The notes: a model not told the origin generated them from the sequence alone. A stretch of DNA of 25,727 nucleotides from JAAYJM01 sp964498585 (GCA_964498585.1 CAZCHH010000049.1:1-25727); one strand, 5' to 3'. Numbered from the stretch's first letter, positions 8,184-16,649 are shown. Made by a program: numbers and translations.

Positions 8184-8684
8184 TTATTCTACGTTAAAAG
8201 CAATTAATTCTGCTTTTTGTTTATCCGTTAATACTTTGTTTAAATCAAGCAAAATAATTATTCTATCTTCAAGTTTAGCTACAGAAGTTATATAATCAGA
8301 ATCAATACCAGAAACAATTGCTGGTGGTGGCTCAGTTATATTCCTTTTGATTCTTAATACTTCGTTTACATTATCAACAATAAAACCAATTACTCTATTC
8401 TCAATTTCGACTACTATAAAGCGGGTTGCCTTGTCGTATTCTTTAACAGGAAGTCCGAGCCGTTTCCGTAAATCTATTATTGGTAAAATATTTCCACGCA
8501 AACAAATTATTCCTTCTACATATTGAGGAGAGTTAGGTACTTTAGTAATTTCAACCATCCGATTGATACCCTGAATATTTAAAATATCAACTGCAAATTC
8601 ATCATTACCAAGATGAAAAGTAACAAGCTGTAGCAGTTCATTTGAACCTTTCGCCTTTTTCTTATTTCCAAATTCATCTGTCAT
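8184..8684 (-). CDS. cheW: Chemotaxis coupling protein CheW
   Basis: A 166-aa CheW domain protein that links chemoreceptors to the CheA kinase at the inner membrane. Typical features are 'LVTFHLGNDEFAVDILNIQGI', 'VEGIICLRGNILPIIDLRKRLGL' and 'FIVDNVNEVLRI', ending in 'IIILLDLNKVL'. There is no extra receiver domain, so this is CheW and not CheV. A GGA-containing Shine-Dalgarno precedes the ATG. It lies downstream of the large chemoreceptor gene on the same strand, but about 860 bp of repeat-rich DNA and a hairpin separate them, so they probably have separate transcripts. No cheA, cheY or cheR/B is present. Confidence 0.95.
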   Translation of the reverse strand: MTDEFGNKKKAKGSNELLQLVTFHLGNDEFAVDILNIQGINRMVEITKVPNSPQYVEGIICLRGNILPIIDLRKRLGLPVKEYDKATRFIVVEIENRVIGFIVDNVNEVLRIKRNITEPPPAIVSGIDSDYITSVAKLEDRIIILLDLNKVLTDKQKAELIAFNVE

Positions 8685-9077
8685 ATTAATTCCTTTATAT
8701 TTTATTAAATTTTTATGGTTTCTACTTGCTTCATAATTTTCTGAATTAATTTGAAACTTAAGTAGTCTTTTGAAATATTTACTAATTTGTTTTTATTATC
8801 CAAATTTTAATGTCATTTAATCCTCTGATAAAGCAACAATGTTTCATTTATAAGGGAATGACATCACTTAGCACCGTCATTATGAGGCATTTATAAACGA
8901 AGACGTTTAATTTTGGAGAAATGAACGAAATATAAATATTTTTTGGCGTTCTAACTCTTAACAAGGGATTGCGGCCCTTTGTTAAAGAATAATCAACAAT
9001 CGGATTAACTAGGTGGTTGATTTATCGCTTGAAATATTTGTAATATAAGCAGTTATACGATAAAAAGCTTATTTGGT

Positions 9078-9384
9078 TCATTAGGAGCGCAGCGAATAAT
9101 CCAGAAAAATTTCTTTTAAACAACTTCTTTCTGTATTCTTCACAACGTTACCAATGACATCTCTACTTGACATTCTGGCGTATGCAGAATCAATCTTGGG
9201 AAAGCAAGTGAGCTTGCTCACGATACATTTGGGTAAGCCCAAATACTTCAATAAATAGCTAAAATTGAATAGCGTTGAATAATAATAAGATGGATTCTGA
9301 CATCCGTCAGAATGACACATTTAGTGATGTCATCTCCATTATAATAAAATTCTTACTTCATTTTGGGGGCCTGAATGACATTTT
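9078..9384. repeat. Dispersed intergenic repeat, copy 2, interrupted
   Basis: Shares ordered blocks with 12351-12550: a diverged 'CATTnnGAGCGnAGCGA' left end, CGTTACCAATGACATCT (9146-9162), a 25-bp identical block starting ACACATTTAGTGATGTCATC (9315-9339) and a '...GGGGGnnnnGAATGACA' right end. Between the middle blocks this copy holds about 116 extra bases (9178-9293) flanked by ATTCTG on both sides (9172-9177, 9294-9299), as if a smaller element had inserted. The type resembles the non-coding 'GAATGACA' intergenic repeats of many bacterial genomes. No transposase is encoded. Confidence 0.7.
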
Positions 9385-9505
9385 ATTTTTGCTTTTTATA
9401 TAAGAAATTTAGTATAAGAATCAGAGCATCTAATAGATATATCTTTTTCTTTAAATTTAGATTATAATTATTTAAAATTAATAATCTTTTAAAGTAAAAA
9501 TATCA

Positions 9506-9531
9506 ATAGCTCCTACGATAATAGGAGCTAT
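9506..9531 (-). terminator. Terminator of the chemoreceptor gene
   Basis: Perfect 10-bp arms ATAGCTCCTA / TAGGAGCTAT with the 6-nt loop CGATAA, 15 nt beyond the chemoreceptor stop. On the minus strand it is followed by the U-rich TGATATTTTTACTTT, consistent with an intrinsic terminator. Confidence 0.7.
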
Positions 9532-9545
9532 ACAGAAAAAGATAA

Positions 9546-12053
9546 CTAAGATTTAGCAGGCAAGTGCCTTTTCGAAGAAGAGGTTAATTGTCTGTATGAA
9601 TCCGAAAATCTGTCATCGAAATCTATATTACTATCAACTCTGAATTGAGTAACTAAAGCACGCAGTTGTTCAGTTAATTTTGATAAATCTTCAGAAGAGT
9701 GAGCAATATCTTGAATTCTTCTAGCACTATCGCAAGTTACATGAGAAATAGTAGAGACACTTTTAGCAATTTGTTCACTAGTAGAAGATTGTTCTTCACT
9801 TGCGGCAGCAATCTGATTAATCATATCCTGAACTAATCTGGAGCTATCTACAACAGATTTAAGAGAAGTACCTGCTTGGTCCGCAAAAGAAATTCCATCA
9901 GCAACTTCGTAAGTTCCTTTGTTCATAGCAGTAACAGCTGATTGAGTTTCATTTTGAATGCCTTTAATCATATTAGCAATTTGTTTCGTTGCCTCAGTGG
10001 TTCGCTCAGCAAGTTTTCTAACTTCATCAGCAACAACAGCAAATCCGCGTCCTTGTTCTCCAGCACGTGCAGCTTCGATAGCAGCATTAAGAGCAAGTAA
10101 ATTAGTCTGGTCGGCAATATCATCAATAACCGATACGATTTCGCCAATTTCTTTACTTGATTCACCGAGTTTTTCCATATTATCAGCTGATTGTTTGACA
10201 ACTATAGCAATATCTTTCATTTTCTCAACTGTTTTTGCAACAACTTGTCCACCTTCATTAGCAATGTATCCGTTCTTTTCCGCAACTTCAGCAGTTCTTC
10301 CAGCGTTCATCGCATTTTCAGTAATTGTCCGAGCCATTTCTTCAACAGCACTTGCAACTTCATCTGACTGTTTGCTTTGCTCTTCAGCCGACACAGCCAT
10401 AGTTTCAGCTGTAGATGAGATTTGAATAGCTGCACTTGCTGTGGACTGAACTGCATCAAGTACTTCTCTGATAACATTGCTCAATGATTCGCCAAGAGAA
10501 TTAATATTGTCTTTATAAATAGCAAAATCACCATTGTAATTGCCAGTCATTCTGGGGGTTAAATCTCCGGAAGCATATATACTTAATACTTCTCCAGCTT
10601 CGTTTAAAGGATTTATTATATTATCCATTGTTTTATTAAATCCTTCAACAACCTTTACATACTCTCCTTTAAACTTTGATTTATCGCCGCGAACATTTAA
10701 TTTGCCATCTGCACCTGCATTTGCTAAATTAACAGTTTCTTCGACTAATTGCTGAATCGTTTCCATCATTTTTAATAGTGAAGGATTAAGATTATCATAT
10801 TCACATCGTTTTCCTTCTTTTCTCAAGTCATTAATCTGCCTTAAATCTCCGTTTGAGACTTCAATGCAAAGTGAAGTAATTCCTTTAAGTTTAACTAATA
10901 TTCCGTTTACACTATCAGCAACATCGGCAAATATTCCTAAATAATTTCCATTAACATTTTTATTGTAATCATTTATAACAATATTTGCTAAAATATTACG
11001 TGCTTCAACTAAACCTTGTAATCCATCTATGCAGCTATTCAGGTTATTTTTAATTTCATTGAAATCACCTTTGTATTCATCAGTAATTTTCGGAGGTATT
11101 TCACCTTTACTAATCCTGTCAATGTATTCAGCAGCGACATTTAATGGACTAATAACAGCATCCAAAGTCCCATTAAAACTATTAATTAGATTTTGATATT
11201 CACCCGAATACTTTGTTGCATCAATTCTAACATCTAATTTCCCAGACATTGCAGCTTCACCCAAATAATTTGCATCTTTTACTAAAGATGATATATTGTA
11301 AGCCATATTATTCATAGATTTAAACAAAACTGCAGTTTCGTCTTTGATTTTAGTTTCTAATTTGATGTTTGTATTACCTTCAGATAACTTATTAGCTGCA
11401 TCAACGCAAAGTTTTAATGGTCCGGTTATGCCTCGTGTTATTATTAATGCAATTATGATTGCAATTAAAATTGTAAGACCTGAAATTACAGCTATTATCA
11501 ACAAAGTTGTATTATATTCATAATCTGCTTCTAATGCCGCTTTGTTTGCCAATTCAACTTGATAATTTATTAATTCATTAGAATATTTGACATAATCTGT
11601 CTGAGATTTTTCTAATACAGAAAATAAAAGTATTTTTGCTTCTGGTATGTTCTTATTCTTTATAGCATCAATTACTTCATTCCTTGCTTTTATATAATTC
11701 TCCCTTGATTCAGTAAGAATATTTAACATTTCTTTTCCATTTTCTGAAGCAATAGTATTTTTTAAGGAATCTAACATTTGGTTGACTATTTGAGTATGGA
11801 TATCCAAATCTTTTAGTTTCTCTTCATAAGCTATTGTATCGTTTGATATAATAATATCTTTTAAAACGTGGCTCGCATCTTTTATAGCAATAATAATTTT
11901 ATTTGCCCATATCGTTTTTGGCACCCTGTCGTTAGAGATTTCATTGATACTGTTATTCATCTTATTTTTAACGTTTAAGCTTAATAAAGTTAAAACTATG
12001 GTTAAAACAATTACAATGGAAAAACCAGTATAGATCTTAGTACCTATTTTCAT
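9546..12053 (-). CDS. Methyl-accepting chemotaxis protein with multiple HAMP domains
   Basis: An 835-aa transmembrane chemoreceptor. TM1 is about 11-28, a helical sensory domain about 29-182 resembles the four-helix-bundle type, and TM2 is about 183-206. A canonical HAMP follows (207-258), then a long chain of HAMP-like units at about 260-300, 301-345, 347-395, 436-478 and 480-525, and a signalling coiled coil (about 530-815). The kinase-contact tip lies in EIVSVIDDIADQTNLLALNA and the residues after it (638-670), matching the universal MCP hairpin. Two HAMP pairs (about 262-345 and 440-525) resemble each other: 'GKLxVR.D..K..GEY', then 'I.PLN.A.E', then 'Y.GDF'. There is no C-terminal CheR-tethering pentapeptide. 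AGGTG five bases before the ATG supports the start. The ligand is unknown. Confidence 0.93.
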   Translation of the reverse strand: MKIGTKIYTGFSIVIVLTIVLTLLSLNVKNKMNNSINEISNDRVPKTIWANKIIIAIKDASHVLKDIIISNDTIAYEEKLKDLDIHTQIVNQMLDSLKNTIASENGKEMLNILTESRENYIKARNEVIDAIKNKNIPEAKILLFSVLEKSQTDYVKYSNELINYQVELANKAALEADYEYNTTLLIIAVISGLTILIAIIIALIITRGITGPLKLCVDAANKLSEGNTNIKLETKIKDETAVLFKSMNNMAYNISSLVKDANYLGEAAMSGKLDVRIDATKYSGEYQNLINSFNGTLDAVISPLNVAAEYIDRISKGEIPPKITDEYKGDFNEIKNNLNSCIDGLQGLVEARNILANIVINDYNKNVNGNYLGIFADVADSVNGILVKLKGITSLCIEVSNGDLRQINDLRKEGKRCEYDNLNPSLLKMMETIQQLVEETVNLANAGADGKLNVRGDKSKFKGEYVKVVEGFNKTMDNIINPLNEAGEVLSIYASGDLTPRMTGNYNGDFAIYKDNINSLGESLSNVIREVLDAVQSTASAAIQISSTAETMAVSAEEQSKQSDEVASAVEEMARTITENAMNAGRTAEVAEKNGYIANEGGQVVAKTVEKMKDIAIVVKQSADNMEKLGESSKEIGEIVSVIDDIADQTNLLALNAAIEAARAGEQGRGFAVVADEVRKLAERTTEATKQIANMIKGIQNETQSAVTAMNKGTYEVADGISFADQAGTSLKSVVDSSRLVQDMINQIAAASEEQSSTSEQIAKSVSTISHVTCDSARRIQDIAHSSEDLSKLTEQLRALVTQFRVDSNIDFDDRFSDSYRQLTSSSKRHLPAKS

Positions 12054-12350
12054 AAAAACACCTGTAAATTACTAATATTATATAATTTTTTTTTCTTTTC
12101 ATTAATAAATATAATTAAAATAAGTATTCTTAAATTACAAACCAAATTATTTTTAATTTTTATGTACAGATTAGGATAAAAGCCATTCCTATATTAATTA
12201 AAATCCAGATTTCAAAGAAGTCTTGCTTTTTATTTTGATTTGTTTTTCTTAAATGAATAATTAACTAAAATATTTAATATAGGGGAGTTCTAAAATTCAA
12301 TTTTGTCTATCATTTTGAATCCAATAATAAAAGAAAACCTTAATTAAAAA

Positions 12351-12550
12351 GGAGATGACAAAATTTAGCACACTCATTCCGAGCGAAGCGAGGAATCTGA
12401 CGTCATTGCTACCATTACATTTGAGATTCCTCACTTCGTTACCAATGACATCTTTTCTTGTAATTCTGACATCAGTCAGAATAACACATTTAGTGATGTC
12501 ATCTCCATAATAATAAAGCATTTGCTTTATCAGGGGGTTCGGAATGACAA
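12351..12550. repeat. Dispersed intergenic repeat, copy 1, intact
   Basis: About 200 bp. GGAGATGACA (12351-12360) and TGTCATCTCC (12497-12506) are perfect 10-bp inverted ends around 'CATTCCGAGCGAAGCGAGG', 'GAGATTCCTCACTTCGTTACC' and 'ATTCTGACATCAGTCAGAAT' blocks, each with internal palindromic character. It is followed by a further shared tail ending '...GGGGGTTCGGAATGACA'. The same blocks in the same order occur at 9078-9384. It looks like a MITE/REP-type non-autonomous element. Confidence 0.7.
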
Positions 12551-12764
12551 TTTTTTGAACTCCTCTTTTATATTGGATATTATCATATTCCAAAACTTTT
12601 CTAATATTTTACTTCTACATAAAAAAGTTCAGAATATCAAAAAATATTTTACAAATAATATTTATAAATTTAATGAAATTATTCATTAGAATTAAAATTT
12701 CCTGATATTCATCGTTTTTACTAAATAATTGAGTAAAAAAATTACAAACATATTAGAAAAGTAT

Positions 12765-12772
12765 TAATTTTG
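12765..12772 (+). promoter_or_regulatory. Possible -7 box (TAnnTTTG) for proline dehydrogenase
   Basis: TAATTTTG fits the Bacteroidota -7 consensus. Transcription would begin near 12779, leaving almost no leader for the ATG at 12784 but a usable one for the ATG at 12823, so it favours the later start. No good -33 box is visible. Confidence 0.3.
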
Positions 12773-12783
12773 TAATTGTTTAA

Positions 12784-13719
12784 ATGAACATATTATATAA
12801 TGAAATATTAGTTAGTAATATTATGTTAAATCAATTAATAATAAAAACCATGCCATTGGTTCCTAAAGGAATTATACACATGGTAGCGAAAAAATACATC
12901 GCAGGCGATACTCTTGATGATGCAGTAAGAGTAACAAAAGAAATTGAAAAAAAAGGCGGAATGACCACAATAGACGTTCTTGGCGAATTTGTTGAGACCA
13001 AAGACCGGGCAATCCACGAAAAAAGTGAAAGCACTAAGGTATTAGATGCTATTCATAATAATAAACTGAATGCCAATTTATCAATCAAACCAACTTCTTT
13101 GGGGCTGGCTATTGATTTTGATTTCGGATATAATAATATAAAAGAAATCATAAGTAAAGCAGCAGATTATGGACTTTTTGTCCGCATTGATATGGAAAAT
13201 GCTCCTTATACTACTATGACGCTTGATTTATTCAAGAAATTGAGAGCTGATGGTTTTCAAAATACCGGAATTGTTATACAGTCATATATGTTTAGAAGCG
13301 AAGACGACATTCGTTCTGTAATGCATCTTAAACCATCAATTCGACTTTGTAAAGGAATTTATAAAGAATCTCCTCAAATAGCATATCAAACAAAAGATGA
13401 TGTTAGACTAAATTACAATAAGTTATTGAAACTTATATTGGATAATGGCTTATACGTTGGTATAGCAACTCATGATGATATTCTTATTGATAATGCTATG
13501 AATGAGATTAGCAAGCGTGGACTGAAGAATACCGATTATGAATTTCAGATGCTTCTTGGGGTTCGCGAAGAGAAACGCAACAAGATTATTAAAGATGGGC
13601 ATAAAATGAAGATATACACTCCATTCGGAAAAGATTGGTATGGATATTCATCAAGAAGATTAAAAGAGAATCCAGATGTTGCTGGACAAATTTTTAAAGC
13701 TATATTTATAAAAGGTTAG
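12784..13719 (+). CDS. Proline dehydrogenase (monofunctional)
   Basis: FAD-dependent enzyme of proline catabolism that oxidises proline to pyrroline-5-carboxylate. Family landmarks in this 311-aa frame are SIKPTSLG (100-107), RIDMEN (134-139), RLCKGIYKES (187-196), EFQMLLGV (253-260) and the substrate-binding YSSRRLKENP (288-297). It lacks the P5C dehydrogenase and DNA-binding parts of PutA, so it is the short stand-alone type. Homologues usually begin at the equivalent of 'MLNQLIIKTMPLVPK', which would put the true start at the ATG at 12823 (298 aa); the upstream ATG at 12784 gives 13 extra residues of uncertain reality. No P5C dehydrogenase gene is adjacent. Confidence 0.92.
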   Translation: MNILYNEILVSNIMLNQLIIKTMPLVPKGIIHMVAKKYIAGDTLDDAVRVTKEIEKKGGMTTIDVLGEFVETKDRAIHEKSESTKVLDAIHNNKLNANLSIKPTSLGLAIDFDFGYNNIKEIISKAADYGLFVRIDMENAPYTTMTLDLFKKLRADGFQNTGIVIQSYMFRSEDDIRSVMHLKPSIRLCKGIYKESPQIAYQTKDDVRLNYNKLLKLILDNGLYVGIATHDDILIDNAMNEISKRGLKNTDYEFQMLLGVREEKRNKIIKDGHKMKIYTPFGKDWYGYSSRRLKENPDVAGQIFKAIFIKG

Positions 13720-13949
13720 GGAATTTTCAAAAACTCGTTTTTTTTTGGAAAAATACCTAAATTTTGAAAAAAAAACTTGTTTTTTAATTTAATTTTATTA
13801 ATTTAGTAATAGATAATTAATAATGTTCTAATTTTCTCTTTTGCTCTATCGAACATCATATCATAATAAAACCCAGATATCACCGAATAGCAAAGGAAAG
13901 ATTATAAATTTTTCTATATTTTTATTCATTTTTTAATGGAGTTATTTTA

Positions 13950-14270
13950 ATGGTAACATTATACGTCGGTAACTTAAGTTATAAGACAACCGAAGAATCA
14001 ATTCAACAACTTTTCAGCAAATTCGGAGAAGTACAATCAGTGAAATTTATTACTGATAGACAAACTGGGAAATTTAGAGGTTTCGGCTTCGTCGAAATGG
14101 AAAGCGAAGAAGCTGAGAACGCTGTAAAAGAACTTAATGGTTCTGAGTTTGATGGCAGAAGTATTAAAGTTCACGAAGCAAAAGAAAGAACTGAAAGAAC
14201 TGAAAGACAACCAAGAAGCAATAATTACGAATACGGAAATAATCGAAACTCTCAAAGAAATTATAGATAA
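13950..14270 (+). CDS. RRM-type RNA-binding protein
   Basis: A 106-aa single RNA recognition motif. RNP2 is LYVGNL (4-9) and RNP1 is KFRGFGFV (41-48), both complete with their aromatic residues. A short Arg/Asn/Gln-rich tail (about 80-106) follows, as in the small glycine- or arginine-tailed RRM proteins of cyanobacteria and Bacteroidota, which are often cold-induced. GGAG lies nine bases before the ATG. The gene is monocistronic, closed by a strong terminator. The RNA target is unknown; a role as a general RNA chaperone is inference from the family. Confidence 0.93.
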   Translation: MVTLYVGNLSYKTTEESIQQLFSKFGEVQSVKFITDRQTGKFRGFGFVEMESEEAENAVKELNGSEFDGRSIKVHEAKERTERTERQPRSNNYEYGNNRNSQRNYR

Positions 14271-14292
14271 AATTTCTTAATTCCAAAATTAT

Positions 14293-14328
14293 AAACTCAT
14301 CTTTTTCTTTAAAAGATGAGTTTTTTTT
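14293..14328 (+). terminator. Intrinsic terminator of the RRM gene
   Basis: Perfect 13-bp stem AAACTCATCTTTT / AAAAGATGAGTTT with a TCTTT loop, followed directly by a T-run; 22 nt after the stop codon. This is the clearest intrinsic terminator in the window. Confidence 0.88.
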
Positions 14329-14420
14329 GATAATTAAAGATATAAAGCAGAAGAGTTCAAAAAATTTCGCTCTAAAGTATAAATAAATGAAGACTTTTTC
14401 TTTAAGAAAAATAACTTTTT

Positions 14421-14453
14421 AGTCATCTTATGACTGACACTCATAAGATGACT
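14421..14453. terminator. 13-bp hairpin near the end of the DHS operon
   Basis: Perfect arms AGTCATCTTATGA (14421-14433) and TCATAAGATGACT (14441-14453) with a 7-nt loop. It lies between convergent genes, about 87 nt past the DHS stop. It could end the minus-strand operon or back up the plus-strand terminator; U-tracts are present but imperfect on both sides. Confidence 0.5.
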
Positions 14454-14539
14454 TCCTTTTACTAAAAGATTTATTATAATTATATACAATACATATAGTT
14501 ATGAACTAATAAAAGCCGAAGCTGTTCATTAGTAGCAAG

Positions 14540-15580
14540 CTAAGAATCTTCATTAAGATTGTTTAAGTAATCGTTGAAACGTTTTTCTTTTCTTCCAATA
14601 TAAGCTTTTTTATGATAAGCATAGCTAGCAAGAAGTGGGAAAGTAAGAGTAGCTTCGCTAAATACCATTTGTTCGTAAGTAGTTTCAACTTTTCCCCAGG
14701 AACTTGCTTCTTTAAGAGTTGAGCCGGAAAGAGCGCCATCACGTTCATCTGCAACAGTGATTTGAACTGCATATTTATGCATATTTGCTTCAATTTCAAG
14801 AACATCGCAGGCAACAATAACATCTTGAGTGAAATTCTTGGGGACCCCGCCACCAATCATTAAAATACCAGTATCTCCAGCTTTAATTTTTGTATGTGTT
14901 AATTCAAGGAAATCTTTTGCAGAATCAATAGTAACTTTTGGTCCTTTTGTATGAAATTGATGATGAATAAAACCGAAGCCGGCAGAACAGTCAGAAAATG
15001 CCGGAACAAAAATTGGAACTCCTTTTTCACAAGCTGTTCTAATTAAAGAGTTTTCACCTTTTTCATTTAAAATAAGCCATCTACCCATTTCTTCAATTAT
15101 TTCACGTGAGCTGTATGGTCGCGGCTCCATTGAATTAATTATTTCAGTAACAGTCATATCACAAACGCGAAGGTCTTCTTCATCTATGTATGTATCGTAA
15201 ATCCTATCTATCATTAATTCACGAAGAATATTATCATCAACGAATTGAGTGCCGATATAATGCTTGAATCCTAGTGCTTCTAAAAAGTCCTGGTCAACTA
15301 TATTTGCACCGGTAGATATTATAGCATCAACCATATTGTTTTTTACTAATTCTACTACCACATCTTTTAAGCCAGCGCTGAATAGAGAGCCGGCAAGGGT
15401 TAGATAAACCGAGCATTTTTTATCTTTAAGCATTTGGACATAAATATTTGCAGCGCGGTTCAGATTGCGTGCCTGAAATGCCATTTTACCCATTGCATCA
15501 ACTAAATCAACTGTATTGTGATTGGTTATGTCGAAATGTTCTATTGTCTTTTTGGGATTGAGATATTCTTGTTTTGTCAT
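14540..15580 (-). CDS. Deoxyhypusine synthase family protein
   Basis: A 346-aa homologue of eukaryotic/archaeal deoxyhypusine synthase, an NAD-dependent enzyme that moves the aminobutyl group of spermidine. GGGVPKNF (243-250) and SSWGK with K297, matching the lysine that carries the covalent aminobutyl intermediate, are intact, along with the NAD-binding 'STGAN' (89-93) region. Bacteria have no eIF5A, the normal protein substrate. Bacterial members are known or proposed to use small amines instead (homospermidine synthase-like, SpeY-type), so this is probably a polyamine enzyme. GGAG precedes the ATG, and the gene starts 18 nt after the upstream rhomboid-like gene, so the two form an operon. 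No other polyamine gene is nearby. Confidence 0.9.
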   Translation of the reverse strand: MTKQEYLNPKKTIEHFDITNHNTVDLVDAMGKMAFQARNLNRAANIYVQMLKDKKCSVYLTLAGSLFSAGLKDVVVELVKNNMVDAIISTGANIVDQDFLEALGFKHYIGTQFVDDNILRELMIDRIYDTYIDEEDLRVCDMTVTEIINSMEPRPYSSREIIEEMGRWLILNEKGENSLIRTACEKGVPIFVPAFSDCSAGFGFIHHQFHTKGPKVTIDSAKDFLELTHTKIKAGDTGILMIGGGVPKNFTQDVIVACDVLEIEANMHKYAVQITVADERDGALSGSTLKEASSWGKVETTYEQMVFSEATLTFPLLASYAYHKKAYIGRKEKRFNDYLNNLNEDS

Positions 15581-15598
15581 TTTGTCTCCAATTCTAAA

Positions 15599-16480
15599 TT
15601 ATAATGTTTTTGAGTATTCTTTTAAATATAATAATTCTGAGAGTGTTAAAGAGTTTTTTCCTTGTTCGCTTATTTTGTCGAGAATTTGATTTAATTTATC
15701 TTCAGTGAAAACCATTTCTTTTTCATCATAAGTTGGTAAATCATATCTTGGTATTGAATTCTGTTCAATTTTTCCTTCTTTATCAACTAAAGCAAAATCC
15801 ATCTCACTGTCATCTTCAATTGGGGGAGAGGGCATTAATTTTGAAAGAGGTTCATTCTTAACTTTATCATCAGAAATAACTTTTTTTGCAAATATTATTT
15901 GTATATAAGTTAAGCCACCAGCAATCAAACCAAAAACCAAATCAGGAAAATTTGTTATATAAACTTCTCTTTGAAAAGTAAATGAAGTATGAATAAGTAA
16001 GCCAATTATCCAAATGAAAGTAAAAACGAATGAAACAAATAATGAATTAATTGGTTTATATCTCCAGAAAGTGATTGATTTATTTAGGTTTAAAAGTGCA
16101 TACAGTGTCAGAACAAAAAATGAAATACCGCCTGCACCTGCAAAAGCTAATTCGGATTTCCAGAAAATTAGTGTTTGAAGAGTTCCCTGAAGACAAATTA
16201 GTAGAAAAAGTAGAAGCAGATAAAGAGATTTATTCAGAATTTGCTCTAATTTTGGTGCAACGAAGTAAAATGTAAGTGCAAAAAGAAGTATCGTTTCTAT
16301 AGAACCACCACTGAACGGAAAAGTTATTAGCCGCCATAGTTCCAAATAATTTATCACTTTTATTGGAATAAGAGAAAACTCCTGAGTTAGTTTTCCATTT
16401 AAAAAAACATTTGCTATTGCTAGTGGTAGCATTATTAACACAAGGCAATGCGATATTGATATTTTTGAATATGTTTTCAT
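15599..16480 (-). CDS. Rhomboid-fold membrane protein without catalytic residues
   Basis: A 293-aa membrane protein with about six hydrophobic segments in residues 1-200 and a soluble tail. It has rhomboid landmarks: 'ELWRLITFPF' (47-56), a glycine-rich GAGG (115-118) where active rhomboids have GxSG, and 'GLIAGG' (184-189) where they have 'HxxGxxxG'. The nucleophile serine is replaced by G117, and no histidine stands in the last TM helix (L181/D180 instead), so it should be proteolytically inactive. The tail ends in 'DKLNQILDKISEQGKNSLTLSE' (about 261-282), like the short C-terminal domain of many Bacteroidota rhomboids. It is translated just ahead of the DHS-like gene. A substrate-binding or scaffold role is inference. 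Confidence 0.75.
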   Translation of the reverse strand: MKTYSKISISHCLVLIMLPLAIANVFLNGKLTQEFSLIPIKVINYLELWRLITFPFSGGSIETILLFALTFYFVAPKLEQILNKSLYLLLLFLLICLQGTLQTLIFWKSELAFAGAGGISFFVLTLYALLNLNKSITFWRYKPINSLFVSFVFTFIWIIGLLIHTSFTFQREVYITNFPDLVFGLIAGGLTYIQIIFAKKVISDDKVKNEPLSKLMPSPPIEDDSEMDFALVDKEGKIEQNSIPRYDLPTYDEKEMVFTEDKLNQILDKISEQGKNSLTLSELLYLKEYSKTL

Positions 16481-16649
16481 TAAAATTATATTTAGTAAAC
16501 TTTCTTTTTTTGCATATTTAGAAAGTTATTTCTAATATTTTTCAAAATAATATTTATTTAAATACTTTCAGTAACTTTTCACTAAATTTCTTTACAAAAT
16601 TAAACAACAATTGCCAATAAAAAGTTACATTATTTTATATTATTCAAAC

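Larger units (their letters stand above)
8685..9545. other. 861-bp repeat-derived intergenic region
   Basis: Lies between the cheW start and the chemoreceptor stop. It holds AT-rich DNA (8685-8850), a partial repeat end 'GGGAATGACATCACTTAGCA' at 8854, an imperfect hairpin TTAACAAGGG/CCCTTTGTTAA (8958-8985), the large repeat copy 9078-9384 and the chemoreceptor terminator at 9506-9531. A 79-codon open frame at 9081-9320 (-) translates the repeat itself and is not a gene. Confidence 0.65.
12054..12783. other. 730-bp intergenic region with one repeat copy
   Basis: Separates the divergent chemoreceptor and proline dehydrogenase genes. 12054-12340 and 12560-12760 are AT-rich with no coding or RNA signal that I can see; 12351-12550 is the uninterrupted copy of the dispersed repeat. 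The 98-codon frame at 12297-12593 (-) is an in-frame read through the repeat and not a gene. Confidence 0.6.

Noticed and set aside
9081..9320. 79-codon open frame on the minus strand
   Set aside because: It lies wholly inside the dispersed repeat. A similar peptide stretch ('RDVIGNVVKN' vs 'KDVIGNEVRN') appears in the frame through the other copy, as expected when a DNA repeat, not a protein, is conserved.
9958..10425. 155-codon open frame antisense to the chemoreceptor
   Set aside because: Mirrors the Ala/Glu-rich signalling domain, giving a Ser/Ala-rich peptide typical of antisense shadows. The sense gene has complete MCP motifs.
12297..12593. 98-codon open frame on the minus strand
   Set aside because: Reads through the intact repeat copy and its flanks; no protein-like composition outside the repeat and no ribosome-binding site.
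13720..13800. A/T-run hairpins as terminator of proline dehydrogenase
   Set aside because: Possible A-run/T-run pairings (e.g. AAAAAAC/GTTTTTT) leave only a 2-nt loop and contain almost no G/C; not convincing as a terminator.
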